64,000 nucleotides of DNA from CATOSK01 sp963665735. GTDB lineage: Bacteria; Chloroflexota; Dehalococcoidia; Lucifugimonadales; UBA3495. A model generated the notes under the pieces. The model had not been told where the DNA came from and ran no database searches. It saw nothing but the letters and a program-made list of their open reading frames with translations. Location: positions 868,001-932,000 of the forward strand of contig OY762444.1 in the NCBI GenBank assembly GCA_963665735.1. The letters run 5' to 3'. The position numbers and the translations under genes were made by a program. Positions 1 through 8,319 of this stretch are shown here, in pieces. The number at the start of each line of letters is the position of its first letter. Position 1 is the first letter of the stretch.

Positions 1-1
1 C

Positions 2-1093
2 GAACCCTTGAAGGAGTCGGACCACATCAAAAACACGGTGATGTTTGAGGCCGATGTGATAGACGACGCCCAGAAAGCAAGCGAACTGTGGGGAATGTTT
101 GACACCAATGATTGGTGGCGCCAAGACACCAAGGAAGGCCGCCTGACCCGCATTCATCTGGACAGGTTCCTCAATTATTGGATTGTCGTCCGTACTCAAG
201 AGGAAGTCACTTCTGATCGGGTTTCTGCCAAGTTCAGCAGTTACGTTGGATCATCCGAATCATCCATCGAAGAAATCACGGCAGACATCCGCAAAGCTGG
301 CTTAATTTACCGTGATATGGAAGAGGCTCGGCATCCCGGCATTGAGACCTTTTTGCGCCGGATGAAAACAATGGAAATTGGCGCGGTAATGCCTCCGTTG
401 CTGTGGCTCTACACCAACGAAGTTTCAGAAGCGGCGCGCGAAAAGAGCATAAAGGCATTGGAGAGTTTTCTTGTTAGGCGTATGCTCTGCGGCTTTGCTT
501 CCCAGGGACTCAACAGGCTCTTTATCGAACTTATCGGGAGGCTGGAGGCCGGAGGGACTGACCAAGTAGTTAACAGTGTTATAAACTTCCTGAGTGGTCA
601 AACCGCCGAGAATCGTATTTGGCCGAGGGACAACCTTCTTGAAGAAAACCTAGTCCGAAGGCCGCTACGGGGTAACGCCAGTAGGCAAAGGATGGTCTTG
701 GAGGCCGTCGAGCTATCCTTGAGAACCAACAAGACCGAAGGGTTAGAACAATCCCGGAACTTAACCATTGAACACATAATGCCGCAGTCTTGGGAGAGAA
801 ACTGGCAATTGCCAACTGATACTCCCAACAGGAACGAAGCCGAGGAAGCCAGGAATCAAGCTGTTAAGGAAATCGGCAACCTGACGTTGGTGACCGATAA
901 ATTGAATCCAAGCCTTTCCAACGATGCGTGGGACAGGAAAAAAGAAACTTTGGCGAAACACACAGCATTTCGCCTCAACTGGGAACTCCTTAACCCTGAA
1001 CCCGGAGTGTGGGATGAGAATACCATCCACGAACGTAGCTATGAGTTGTGCCAAAGGGTTATTGAGATTTGGCCCCACGCGGAACAACTCTAA
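2..1093 (+). CDS. GmrSD-type (DUF262/DUF1524) restriction endonuclease, 5'-truncated by window edge
   Basis: C-terminal about 360 residues of a protein whose frame is open to the first base, so the true start lies upstream. Near residues 250-260 it carries IEHIMPQSW, followed about 30 residues later by IGNLTLVTDKLNPSLSN; this is the DUF1524 HNH-like nuclease signature found at the C-terminus of GmrS/GmrD and other DUF262 proteins. The helical middle segment fits the DUF262-DUF1524 linker; the ParB-like DUF262 nuclease/NTPase domain would be off the window. Known GmrSD enzymes are type IV systems that cut modified DNA; modification dependence here is inferred only from family. Base composition is visibly less GC-rich than the neighbouring pan genes, as often seen for acquired defence genes. 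It converges on panC. Confidence 0.8.
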   Translation, partial: EPLKESDHIKNTVMFEADVIDDAQKASELWGMFDTNDWWRQDTKEGRLTRIHLDRFLNYWIVVRTQEEVTSDRVSAKFSSYVGSSESSIEEITADIRKAGLIYRDMEEARHPGIETFLRRMKTMEIGAVMPPLLWLYTNEVSEAAREKSIKALESFLVRRMLCGFASQGLNRLFIELIGRLEAGGTDQVVNSVINFLSGQTAENRIWPRDNLLEENLVRRPLRGNASRQRMVLEAVELSLRTNKTEGLEQSRNLTIEHIMPQSWERNWQLPTDTPNRNEAEEARNQAVKEIGNLTLVTDKLNPSLSNDAWDRKKETLAKHTAFRLNWELLNPEPGVWDENTIHERSYELCQRVIEIWPHAEQL

Positions 1094-1121
1094 GCAAGTT
1101 CATGCGACCGGAAAACCCGGG

Positions 1122-1958
1122 TTACCCCAACCCCACATTATCAATCAACCGCGTTCCCCCCAGCCGGGCCGCGGTCAGAACCAATGCCGGGCGGTCAACC
1201 GTCGTTAACTCCTCCAAGGTTTCGGCATCGGCTACGCTAACGTAGTCCACGCTGTCCAATAGCGGCTCTTGACCTAGCAGCCGCATTACTTCATCCCGCA
1301 GCGCTCCGGCGTCAACCACGCCGCCCAGCCAAAGCTCTTGCGCCCGGCGCAGGCTCCGGTAAATCACCGGAGCGGCTTGCCTCTGCTCCGGCGTCAGATA
1401 GGCGTTGCGGCTGCTCAGGGCCAGCCCGTCCGGTTCCCGCACCGTTGGCGCCACCACTAACTCAACCCCCAGGTTCAGGTCTCGCGCCAGTTGCCGCACC
1501 ACCAGCGTTTGCTGGCCGTCTTTCTGACCGAAATAGGCCCGGTCGGGCCGGGTTATGGAAAACAGCTTGGCTACCACGGTGGCGACACCCCGGAAATGGC
1601 CGGGCCGAACCGCCCCTTCCAGCCGTTCCCCCAACCGCCCCACGTCAACCCAGGTGGCGAAACCGGGCGGATAAATTTCATCCGGCATAGGCGTGAACAC
1701 CAAGTCCACCGATTCCCGCCGCAGCAAGTCCAGGTCCCTTTCCAGATCCCGGGGGTATTGGGCCAAATCCTCGGCGGGGCCGAATTGGGCCGGATTAACG
1801 AAAATGGTCACTGCCACGAAATCGTTATCCCGCCGGGCTTGCCGCACCAGCGAAAGGTGGCCTTCGTGCAACGCCCCCATCGTAGGCACCAATCCCAGCG
1901 GACGAGGCAACTCCCGGCAGGCGACCTGCATCGCCGCAATGCTGTCTATGACTTGCAT
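1122..1958 (-). CDS. panC: Pantoate--beta-alanine ligase
   Basis: Condenses pantoate with beta-alanine using ATP, the last step of cytoplasmic pantothenate synthesis. The 278-residue product has the PanC/nucleotidyltransferase HIGH-type motif MGALHEGH near residues 27-34, FVNPAQFGP, YFGQKDGQQ, and ALSSRN as the KMSKS-like loop. I chose the ATG giving MQVIDSIAAM; the frame is open about 30 codons further upstream but that extension is not PanC-like. panB and a DUF2520 dehydrogenase lie 3-5 kb away on the opposite strand, so pantothenate genes are clustered but not one operon. Length is normal for the family. Confidence 0.95.
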   Translation of the reverse strand: MQVIDSIAAMQVACRELPRPLGLVPTMGALHEGHLSLVRQARRDNDFVAVTIFVNPAQFGPAEDLAQYPRDLERDLDLLRRESVDLVFTPMPDEIYPPGFATWVDVGRLGERLEGAVRPGHFRGVATVVAKLFSITRPDRAYFGQKDGQQTLVVRQLARDLNLGVELVVAPTVREPDGLALSSRNAYLTPEQRQAAPVIYRSLRRAQELWLGGVVDAGALRDEVMRLLGQEPLLDSVDYVSVADAETLEELTTVDRPALVLTAARLGGTRLIDNVGLG

Positions 1959-2072
1959 AACCGCATGGTTACTTTCCTGTTGTCCCAAGGCAGTCGGGCA
2001 AGGTATCCAACAGTCCCATAACGTCCTAGGAAAACCCAAAAGCTGAGGCAAGTCGCTGGTGAAACTTGCCCA

Positions 2073-3803
2073 TCAGAAAAGCTCGTCAATTTCCCGTTGC
2101 AGCCGTTCCTCCCGGGTTTCCACCTGAACGCCGGGGATGTTGACGGCCTTCCGGCCGGCGCCGGCGTTGAACTCGGCGTAGGACTGGCCCGACCCGTATT
2201 CCCGCGTATGCACCACCACCGGCATAGGGACGGCATGGCCGAAGATCAAAGCCTGCTGCTTGGCTTCCAACCGCGACAGAACGCCCCGCAATTGGCGGCT
2301 CCCCGCCGTTCCCGACAACACGGCGTCAATGTCTCTTTCGTTGTCCAGCAGACAGGTCAGCCGCGTACCCAACTGGCTCATAACTTCGGAATCAATGGCG
2401 CTGGGCCGCTGGTCAATCACCATCAGCGTCACGTTGTATTTCCTCAATTCCCGCGCAATTATCCCAAAAATGGTCTGCGAAGCCACCGACGGGTTCAGGA
2501 ATTTATGCGCCTCTTCAATTACGATGACCACCGGATTGGGTTCCCGGCCTTGCCCTCCGTCCGCCTTTTCTTTCAACTCGACGTAGCGGTCGTGAATCCG
2601 GCGCGACAAGAGATTGCTCAGCAAGATATAGGCCGTCAGGTCGTTCCCATAACGTCCGAACTCCAGGACGACGTGCTTTCCCCGTTCCAAGTGTTCAATG
2701 ATTCGGGCCGCGGCGTCGTAACGGGTATCTTCTTCCAAAAACGCAAAACGGCCTATCCGCCGCAGCCGGTTGTGCAGCGCCCCTAACGCTTGGGACTGGA
2801 CGCCGATTTGATTGGCTAAGTCGGTGATGTCCGTCTGCCCTTGCAAGGCCAGAAACTCTTTCATCCAGGCCCGCTGCCCGAACCGTTGTTGCAGGTTGTA
2901 AGCCGCCGACGCCGCCACGTCGGAAAGGTTGAGCGTTTCCCGCAGCAACGCCACGTCCTCCGGCTCAATTTCCCCGTAGCCGATGCGGACTACTTCGTCG
3001 GTGGACGAACCCCGCCAGCGTGAGCTTTCTTCGTCCAGCGTGAAGGTGGATACTCGGGACGGGAACAACTGCTTCAATCCCTTGACCGAAATCCCCCGGT
3101 CGGTGTCCTGCCCGCTCCAACCGTATTCGCTGTGCATATCAAATATCAGCGTTGACGCTTGACCGCCCTGCAAAATCCCCACCAGCAGCAAGCGGGTCAG
3201 AAAGGTCTTCCCGGTGCCGCTCTTGCCGAAAACCCCGATGGACCGCTTGACCAGTTCCCCCAAGTCAAGACAGACCTTGGTATCCATATCCAGGGGGTTG
3301 CCAATCCAGAAGTGCCGGTCGTCTTCCTGGCCGAAAACGGTGAAAACGTCCTGCTGGGACGCGGCGTAAACCTTGGCGAAGTGGGAAGGAATGGTCTTGG
3401 CTGCCACCGGAGAATCCTCCAACGAAGCCCGCCCGCCATTGACTGATCCCCCCACTACTGCGGGCATGGTCAGATGGGGCAGCACCGACACCGTGCCGTA
3501 AGCCACCGTGCCGGCCAAGACCTGACCCACCAGGTCATCATCCATCGGCGGCGGAGCGTTTTTCAACCGGGCGTCGCTGGTCCCCAGGGCAATGTCCGTC
3601 ACCACCCCGAAGAATCGGCTCCGGTTCCCTTGAATCGTAACAAACGAACCAACCTTGACGTCCTCAACCGACACCAGGCCGGTAGGGTCCAATCTTACCT
3701 CTATTCCCTGACCCAGCGACCCGCCAACTACGTGACCCAACTCGCGGCCCGCCGGCCCGGCCGGCTCCCACGACTGTCCGTTTACCCCGGCCCCGTTAAT
3801 CAA
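2073..3803 (-). CDS. HerA-like (DUF87) DNA translocase ATPase
   Basis: 576-residue P-loop ATPase of the HerA/FtsK-VirD4 superfamily. An N-terminal HAS-barrel-like beta region (about residues 1-110) is followed by Walker A GKSGTGKT near residue 193 and Walker B VVIVIEEAHKFL near residue 424, with downstream IDQRPSAIDSEVMSQ and the arginine-containing C-terminal segment typical of the family. HerA proteins pump DNA or protein and usually partner NurA nuclease; no NurA is seen here. Its ATG overlaps the stop of the upstream HAS-barrel gene by 4 bases, so the two are translationally coupled. Role in DNA repair or defence is inferred from family only. Confidence 0.85.
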   Translation of the reverse strand: MINGAGVNGQSWEPAGPAGRELGHVVGGSLGQGIEVRLDPTGLVSVEDVKVGSFVTIQGNRSRFFGVVTDIALGTSDARLKNAPPPMDDDLVGQVLAGTVAYGTVSVLPHLTMPAVVGGSVNGGRASLEDSPVAAKTIPSHFAKVYAASQQDVFTVFGQEDDRHFWIGNPLDMDTKVCLDLGELVKRSIGVFGKSGTGKTFLTRLLLVGILQGGQASTLIFDMHSEYGWSGQDTDRGISVKGLKQLFPSRVSTFTLDEESSRWRGSSTDEVVRIGYGEIEPEDVALLRETLNLSDVAASAAYNLQQRFGQRAWMKEFLALQGQTDITDLANQIGVQSQALGALHNRLRRIGRFAFLEEDTRYDAAARIIEHLERGKHVVLEFGRYGNDLTAYILLSNLLSRRIHDRYVELKEKADGGQGREPNPVVIVIEEAHKFLNPSVASQTIFGIIARELRKYNVTLMVIDQRPSAIDSEVMSQLGTRLTCLLDNERDIDAVLSGTAGSRQLRGVLSRLEAKQQALIFGHAVPMPVVVHTREYGSGQSYAEFNAGAGRKAVNIPGVQVETREERLQREIDELF

Positions 3804-4399
3804 GACTCGATTCTCCGCAGTATGGCGTTCAACCGGGGCAAGTCCCCGGACAATTCGGCGGCTAACACCCGCCCGGCCCTGACCTGAAACGAAAACGGGT
3901 CAGGACAGGCCGCGCTGACCCATTGAACGGCGGCCCCGATGGCCTCCTCCGACGCTTGACCTCCGCCCCTGGCCAAAATTCGCAGGAACCCCAAGTCCTC
4001 CGCGAAAATTCCCGCCTCGTCCTGCGGACAAGAATAGACAAAGGAGTGGACTCGGGGAGGAAAGGGCGGCAGACGGTGGTGATACATTTCCTCGGCCCGG
4101 TAGCCAACTACCAAGGCATCAAATCGAGTGGTAAGCAGCCGATTGATTTGAGGATTATCCCGGTACACTTCTTCCTCATCAGCGGCGGTCTCCCCGCGGG
4201 CCAGTACCGGGCGACTGGGGTCCAGCGGTTCGGTGCGAACTTCGCAGACAACCCCGAAAATCGGCGGATTACCCGCCTGCACCAACCCGCCCAGCGGCGG
4301 CGAGCCGTAAAGCTCATAACATTGGGCGACGAAAGTGGTAGAGTTGGCCGAAACGACCTCGCCCAACCGTTCCTTCGCCAAAGCGGGGGGATGCGTCAT
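3800..4399 (-). CDS. HAS-barrel domain protein coupled to HerA ATPase
   Basis: 199-residue protein without a P-loop. The first 85 residues (LGEVVSANSTTFVAQCYELY, then IFGVVCEVRTEPLDP) look like a HerA-ATP-synthase (HAS) beta-barrel; the rest (pattern PPRVHSFVYSCPQDE, ending DLPRLNAILRRIES) is helical and unassigned. It ends in an ATGA overlap with the HerA-like gene, indicating a two-gene operon. I infer it is a separately encoded partner that binds the ATPase ring or its nuclease. It could instead be a highly divergent NurA-position protein; I see no conserved nuclease acidic cluster. Confidence 0.6.
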   Translation of the reverse strand: MTHPPALAKERLGEVVSANSTTFVAQCYELYGSPPLGGLVQAGNPPIFGVVCEVRTEPLDPSRPVLARGETAADEEEVYRDNPQINRLLTTRFDALVVGYRAEEMYHHRLPPFPPRVHSFVYSCPQDEAGIFAEDLGFLRILARGGGQASEEAIGAAVQWVSAACPDPFSFQVRAGRVLAAELSGDLPRLNAILRRIES

Positions 4400-4422
4400 A
4401 CCTTATTCGTAATAACGGGGCA

Positions 4423-4626
4423 TTATGCCGGCGGCCCGTCTCCCTCTCCGGCCCGGCCTTCCCGGTAGTTCCGAACCAATTCCAGCCCGTCAATAATGCC
4501 CTGGCGCACCAGTTCCCGGGTGTCCCGTCCCGGCTTGGGAGCCAGCATCAGCCCTATCGCTATGCCAGCCGCGGCTCCCAGGATAAACCCGGTAACCAAC
4601 CCGTTGTTGCTGTCTTCTTGATACAC
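4423..4626 (-). CDS. YtxH-domain membrane-associated protein
   Basis: About 67 residues: a glycine/alanine-rich hydrophobic helix (LVTGFILGAAAGIAIGLML) followed by APKPGRDTRELV, the classic YtxH (PF12732) arrangement of one membrane helix and a lysine/arginine-rich tail. I place the start at a GTG (first residues MYQEDSNN) because GGGAGG sits about 6 bases upstream; a TTG 18 bases earlier is also open. YtxH proteins are small stress- or envelope-associated proteins of unknown mechanism. It is the first gene of a minus-strand run with the HAS-barrel/HerA pair. Confidence 0.75.
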   Translation of the reverse strand: MYQEDSNNGLVTGFILGAAAGIAIGLMLAPKPGRDTRELVRQGIIDGLELVRNYREGRAGEGDGPPA

Positions 4627-4873
4627 TGCCTGCCTCCCGTGCAAAACCTGGATTGTTCATTGGATTGCAAACGCCCCTAACCCGCGGGCCAAAAGACCGT
4701 CCGACACTGCGCTAGATTTTATCACAACGCCGGGAAAGCCGCCGTACATCGTGCAGGGCCGGCGGCGTTCCGTTGCTGGTGGCCGCGTTAACGGCACAGT
4801 GCATTGGTTCCCCTTTCGCGGGGATGTCGGTGTTGGGTGTCATGGACATTCCTGTCCGTGCCCGCGGTTCGGG

Positions 4874-4903
4874 TTGACACTCCACGAAAGCCGCCAATAC
4901 AAT
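4874..4903 (+). promoter_or_regulatory. Sigma70-like promoter for the DUF2520-panB genes
   Basis: TTGACA (4874-4879), an 18-base spacer, then TACAAT (4898-4903). It is the best promoter match in the 470-base gap between ytxH and the DUF2520 gene. The remainder of that gap holds a possible small ORF and no other feature I can support. Confidence 0.5.
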
Positions 4904-4939
4904 TGAGCCGCCATCCACCACCAAAGGGGGTGAGCGCCA

Positions 4940-5113
4940 ATGGAAACCCGCCGCGATTTCTCCGCCGGCCGCTGGGATCAATCACTGACCGAGACGGCCC
5001 GGCCCCCGGACAAGGCATCCCCCCGCGCCGACGTGCGGAATGTTGCTGCCTCATGCCTACCCCTCTCCATGATTCTGCGTCGTCTGACCCACGGCGGTCT
5101 TGGCCGTGGATAA
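4940..5113 (+). CDS. Possible 57-codon leader ORF ahead of DUF2520 gene
   Basis: An ATG preceded by AGGGGGTGAG (a strong ribosome-binding sequence) opens a 57-codon frame starting METRRDFSAGRWDQ and ending in TAA 11-13 bases inside the DUF2520 gene, whose start is a weak TTG/GTG. The early codons have high GC at third positions, like real genes here. No homology recognised. It may be a leader peptide giving translational coupling to the pantothenate operon, or chance. Confidence 0.3.
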   Translation: METRRDFSAGRWDQSLTETARPPDKASPRADVRNVAASCLPLSMILRRLTHGGLGRG

Positions 5114-6008
5114 CCCGCCGCGCATCGGTTTTATTGGCATTGGGACGCTGGGCAAGGGTTTGGCCTTGGCCTTGGCCGCGGCCGGCTACAACGTGGCCGC
5201 CGCCTACAGCCGCACCTTTTCTTCCGCCAGTTGGCTGGCCGACCGCCTTCCCGGTTGCGAACCTTGCGACAGTCCGCAAGCCCTGGCCGATGCCTCCGAC
5301 ATCGTTTTCGTAACCACCCCCGACGCGATTATCGGTGAAATCGCCGGCTCCGTTAACTGGACTGCCGGCCGGGGAGTAGTTCATTGCAGCGGTGCTTCGT
5401 CCCTGGAAGTCCTCCGGCCCGCCGCTGACCAAGGCGCGGTTGTCGGCGCGTTCCATCCCTTCCAGACCTTCGCCGGAATGGACGACCCGGAAAATATCCG
5501 CTCCCGCCTTCAAGACGTGACCTTCGCCATCGCCGGCAAGGGCTGGCTGGGCGACTTCCTTTCCGGCATGGCGCAAGACTTGGGGGGCCGCGCCATAACC
5601 ATCTCCGACGACAGCCGCCCCCTGTACCACGCGGCGGCTATCCTTGGTTGCGGCTACTTGGCGGCCCTGCTCCAGACCGCCGTGGACTGTCTGCGTCAAG
5701 CCGGGTTCACCGGCCAGGACGCTCTGGACGCCCTGGTTCCCCTCGCATCGGCCACGCTGGAAAACATACGCGCCCACGGAGTAGTGCCTAGCGTCACCGG
5801 CCCGGCGGTTCGGGGCGACGTCGGCACCATCCAGGCCCACCTGCAAGCCTTGGCCCAAAGCGCCCCGGACGCCGCCCCGGTTTACCGGGCCTTGACCTCG
5901 GCTTCCCTGCCCATCGCGTCCCAACGGGGCGTGTCCCGGGAACACCTGCAAGAGATGGAACGGTTATCCGGCCATCATCGGGAAAGGATGACGATATGCC
6001 CAGAGTGA
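5100..6008 (+). CDS. Rossmann/DUF2520 dehydrogenase, candidate ketopantoate reductase
   Basis: 302-residue NAD(P)-binding protein. The N-terminus has the dinucleotide-binding pattern IGFIGIGTLGKGLALALAAA (residues about 8-27); the middle (VVHCSGASSLE, VGAFHPFQTF) and helical C-terminus (HAAAILGCGYLAALL) match the Rossmann-like plus DUF2520 family, distantly related to 6-phosphogluconate and ketopantoate reductases. The start is TTG at 5100 or GTG at 5106; neither has a strong ribosome site. It overlaps panB by 13 bases, and no PanE-type reductase is seen, so I infer that it reduces ketopantoate to pantoate between PanB and PanC. The family assignment is firm; the substrate is inferred from context. 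Confidence 0.8.
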   Translation: MAVDNPPRIGFIGIGTLGKGLALALAAAGYNVAAAYSRTFSSASWLADRLPGCEPCDSPQALADASDIVFVTTPDAIIGEIAGSVNWTAGRGVVHCSGASSLEVLRPAADQGAVVGAFHPFQTFAGMDDPENIRSRLQDVTFAIAGKGWLGDFLSGMAQDLGGRAITISDDSRPLYHAAAILGCGYLAALLQTAVDCLRQAGFTGQDALDALVPLASATLENIRAHGVVPSVTGPAVRGDVGTIQAHLQALAQSAPDAAPVYRALTSASLPIASQRGVSREHLQEMERLSGHHRERMTICPE

Positions 6009-6835
6009 CCATTCGGGATGTCGCCCGGATGAAGGCCCGCGGTGAACTAATCCCTATGGTGACCGCCTACGATTACACCACCGCCCGCATCGCCGACGCC
6101 GCCGGCATCCCCATCCTGCTGGTGGGCGACAGCCTGGGCATGGTGGTCTTGGGCTACGATTCCACCATCCCGGTGACGCTGGACGACATGATTCACCACG
6201 TCAAGACCGTGGTTCGGGGGTCGGAACGGGCCTTGATAGTCGCCGACTTGCCCTTTATGACCTACCAGGTGAACCCCACCCAAGCCCTCACCAACGCCGC
6301 CCGGCTGATGCAAGAAGGCGGCGCCCAAACCGTCAAGCTGGAAGGCGGCGAAAGCGTGGCCGAAACCGTCGCCCGCATCGTCCAGGCTGGAATCCCCGTG
6401 ATGGGCCATATCGGCCTGACCCCCCAATCCGTTAACGCCTTCGGTGGCTACCGGGTGCAAGGCCGTCAGCGGGAAGAAGCCGTCCAGTTGCTCAAAGACG
6501 CCCAAGCCTTGCAGGACGCCGGGGCCTACTCCGTCGTGCTGGAACTGGTGCCGGCCCCGTTGGCCCGGCTAATCTCCCAACGGTTGACCATCCCCACCAT
6601 TGGCATCGGAGCCGGCCCCGGCTGCGACGGCCAGGTGCAGGTCCTCCACGATATGCTGGGACTGTTTACCGATTTCGTACCCCGCCACGCCAAGCGTTAC
6701 GCCAACCTGGGGGAAACCATGAAAGACGCTTTCGTTCAATATGCCCGGGAAGTCCGCGACGGCGAATTTCCCACCGACCGGGAAAGTTTCGACATGGACG
6801 AAGAACTGCTCAACGATTTGGCCGGGCCGCAGTAG
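5996..6835 (+). CDS. panB: 3-methyl-2-oxobutanoate hydroxymethyltransferase
   Basis: Transfers a hydroxymethyl group from 5,10-methylene-THF to alpha-ketoisovalerate to give ketopantoate, the first committed step of pantothenate synthesis. 279 residues with the family landmarks MVTAYDYTTARIADAAGI, VGDSLGMVVLGY, HHVKTVVRG, ADLPFMTY, the metal/substrate segment KLEGG, HIGLTPQSVNAFGGYRVQG and IGIGAGPGCDGQVQVLHDMLG. Length is typical. Its ATG lies inside the last codons of the DUF2520 dehydrogenase gene, implying coupled expression. Confidence 0.97.
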   Translation: MPRVTIRDVARMKARGELIPMVTAYDYTTARIADAAGIPILLVGDSLGMVVLGYDSTIPVTLDDMIHHVKTVVRGSERALIVADLPFMTYQVNPTQALTNAARLMQEGGAQTVKLEGGESVAETVARIVQAGIPVMGHIGLTPQSVNAFGGYRVQGRQREEAVQLLKDAQALQDAGAYSVVLELVPAPLARLISQRLTIPTIGIGAGPGCDGQVQVLHDMLGLFTDFVPRHAKRYANLGETMKDAFVQYAREVRDGEFPTDRESFDMDEELLNDLAGPQ

Positions 6836-6887
6836 TCTTAACCGCTGCCCACCCCATCCTGACGGCTCAAACAAGAGGACGGAACCG

Positions 6888-7412
6888 ATGACCGAAGAAA
6901 AACTGGACATTAACGGTTTCCTGGCAGCCCTTTGCGAAGCCCCTTACCGCTGGATAAAGCAAGCCACCGACGAACTGACCGAGGAACAGCTTTATTTCCG
7001 CCCGACGGAAGACGCCAATCCCCCGGCCTGGCTAATCTGGCACCTCTCCCGTTGGCGCGACCGCATCAGCGCCCTCATGGCCGGGGAACCCCAGGTCTGG
7101 GTCAGCGACGGCTGGGCGGAACGCTTTGGGATGGAAGAGGAACGCACCGGCCTCGGCGATACCCTGGAACAGGTTGCCGCCTTCCACGTCTCCAAGGATT
7201 TGCTGGCGGGATACGCTCAAGCGGCCCACGACGCCTTGATACGGCGGGTGTCCCAAGCCGACATTGCCCAACTGGAATCGGCGGTGGAATATACCCCCGG
7301 CGCTACCCGCCCGGCTTGGCGCGCGCTAATCAGCGTAGTTGAGGACTCGGCGGAACACACCGGCCAGGTCAACTACCTGCGCGGCATGATGGCCGGCTAC
7401 GGTTGGCGTTAA
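6888..7412 (+). CDS. DinB-family four-helix protein
   Basis: 174-residue protein resembling the DinB/YfiT metalloenzyme superfamily: an N-terminal helix (LCEAPYRWIKQATDELTEEQLYF) with AWLIWHLSRWRDRI, and a C-terminal helix with DSAEHTGQVNYLRGMM. Histidines in IWHL and EHTGQ are the usual metal ligands. The ATG at 6888 follows AGAGGAC; the frame is open upstream but overlaps panB. DinB proteins include thiol transferases and maleylpyruvate isomerases; the substrate is unknown. Confidence 0.8.
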   Translation: MTEEKLDINGFLAALCEAPYRWIKQATDELTEEQLYFRPTEDANPPAWLIWHLSRWRDRISALMAGEPQVWVSDGWAERFGMEEERTGLGDTLEQVAAFHVSKDLLAGYAQAAHDALIRRVSQADIAQLESAVEYTPGATRPAWRALISVVEDSAEHTGQVNYLRGMMAGYGWR

Positions 7413-7437
7413 CCGCCTCTCCCTCCCTTGCCAACAT

Positions 7438-7537
7438 CGTCATACCGGCGCAGGCCGGTATACAGGACTCCCGGGCCTGAACGACGCTGTATGCGCCTGA
7501 CCTTGCCGGATTCCGGCTTCCGCCGGGATGACGATAC
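7438..7537. repeat. REP/BIME-like paired repeat, copy 1
   Basis: CGTCATACCGGCGCAGGCCG opens the element and an inverted partner (ATTCCGGCTTCCGCCGGGAT, then GACG) closes it about 80 bases later. Each half is itself a small hairpin around CCGGC..GCCGG. The same module recurs at seven other intergenic sites in the window. The 250-base gap between the DinB gene and dedA holds nothing else I can support. Confidence 0.75.
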
Positions 7538-7661
7538 ATCCTCCGCCAGGCGCCAGTTCAAATGAGTTGCTCCACCAGCAACCATTCCGCCGCGATTACG
7601 CTACAATGCCCTTTACCGCCGCCTTAATTCCCAACAACCCGGCGGCGGGTAACGGGGCCGA

Positions 7662-8303
7662 TTGATTTCCTTCTTTGAAGCCGACCTCCTTCCCTGGCTC
7701 ATCCGCAACGGCTACCTGCTCATGTTCCTGGTAATGCTGGTGGAAGGGCCGGCAGTGACCGCCACCGGGGCGTTGGGCGCGGCTTTGGGACACTTCAACG
7801 TATTCATCGTTTTCCTGCTGTCCTTCCTGGCCAACTTCCTTCCCGACGTTCTCTACTACGCCATCGGGCGCAGCAGCGGCCAATGGGTGCTGGACAAATT
7901 CGGCCCCCGCATCGGCATTCCCCACGACCGCAGGGAGCGGGCCGCGGTCTTTATCAGCGCAAATCTGGGCAAGTGGCTCTTCTTCATCAAGACCATTCCC
8001 CTCATCAGCCCGCCCGGACTGGCGGTAATGGGCGCCTTGGGCGTACCCATCCGGCGGTTCATCTGGTGGGATGCCTTGATAGTGGCATTGACTTCGCTGG
8101 GGTTCACCCTCTTGGGCTATTATTCGGGAAAGGGGTATGATGTACTCAGGCAAGTGACCGAATACGGCGCCTTCCTGTTATTGGGCATTTTCCTGATGTT
8201 CATTGTGGCAACCCTGATTTACAACCGGGCGGCCCGGCGGTTCACCGGCAAGATGCCGGAGTTGGGAGCCGAAGAGTCAGCCGTGGGCCAACAGCAAGAC
8301 TGA
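7662..8303 (+). CDS. DedA/VTT-family membrane protein
   Basis: 213-residue integral membrane protein with the PF09335 pattern: an entry helix LMFLVMLVEGPAVTATGAL, re-entrant region FLANFLPDVLYYAIGRSSG, the basic segment after DRRERAAVF and KTIPLISPPGLAVMGALGV (proline-glycine membrane dip), then two C-terminal helices. DedA proteins help undecaprenyl-phosphate or phospholipid recycling and proton-dependent homeostasis. The start is TTG at 7662 after a G-rich stretch. Seventeen bases separate it from the glycosyltransferase, so an envelope-lipid operon is plausible. Confidence 0.85.
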   Translation: MISFFEADLLPWLIRNGYLLMFLVMLVEGPAVTATGALGAALGHFNVFIVFLLSFLANFLPDVLYYAIGRSSGQWVLDKFGPRIGIPHDRRERAAVFISANLGKWLFFIKTIPLISPPGLAVMGALGVPIRRFIWWDALIVALTSLGFTLLGYYSGKGYDVLRQVTEYGAFLLLGIFLMFIVATLIYNRAARRFTGKMPELGAEESAVGQQQD

Positions 8304-8319
8304 ATCGGGTGGCGCGCAC

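Noticed and set aside
4712..5951. Minus-strand frames across the DUF2520 gene
   Set aside because: No motif and wrong strand relative to the well-supported dehydrogenase/panB pair.
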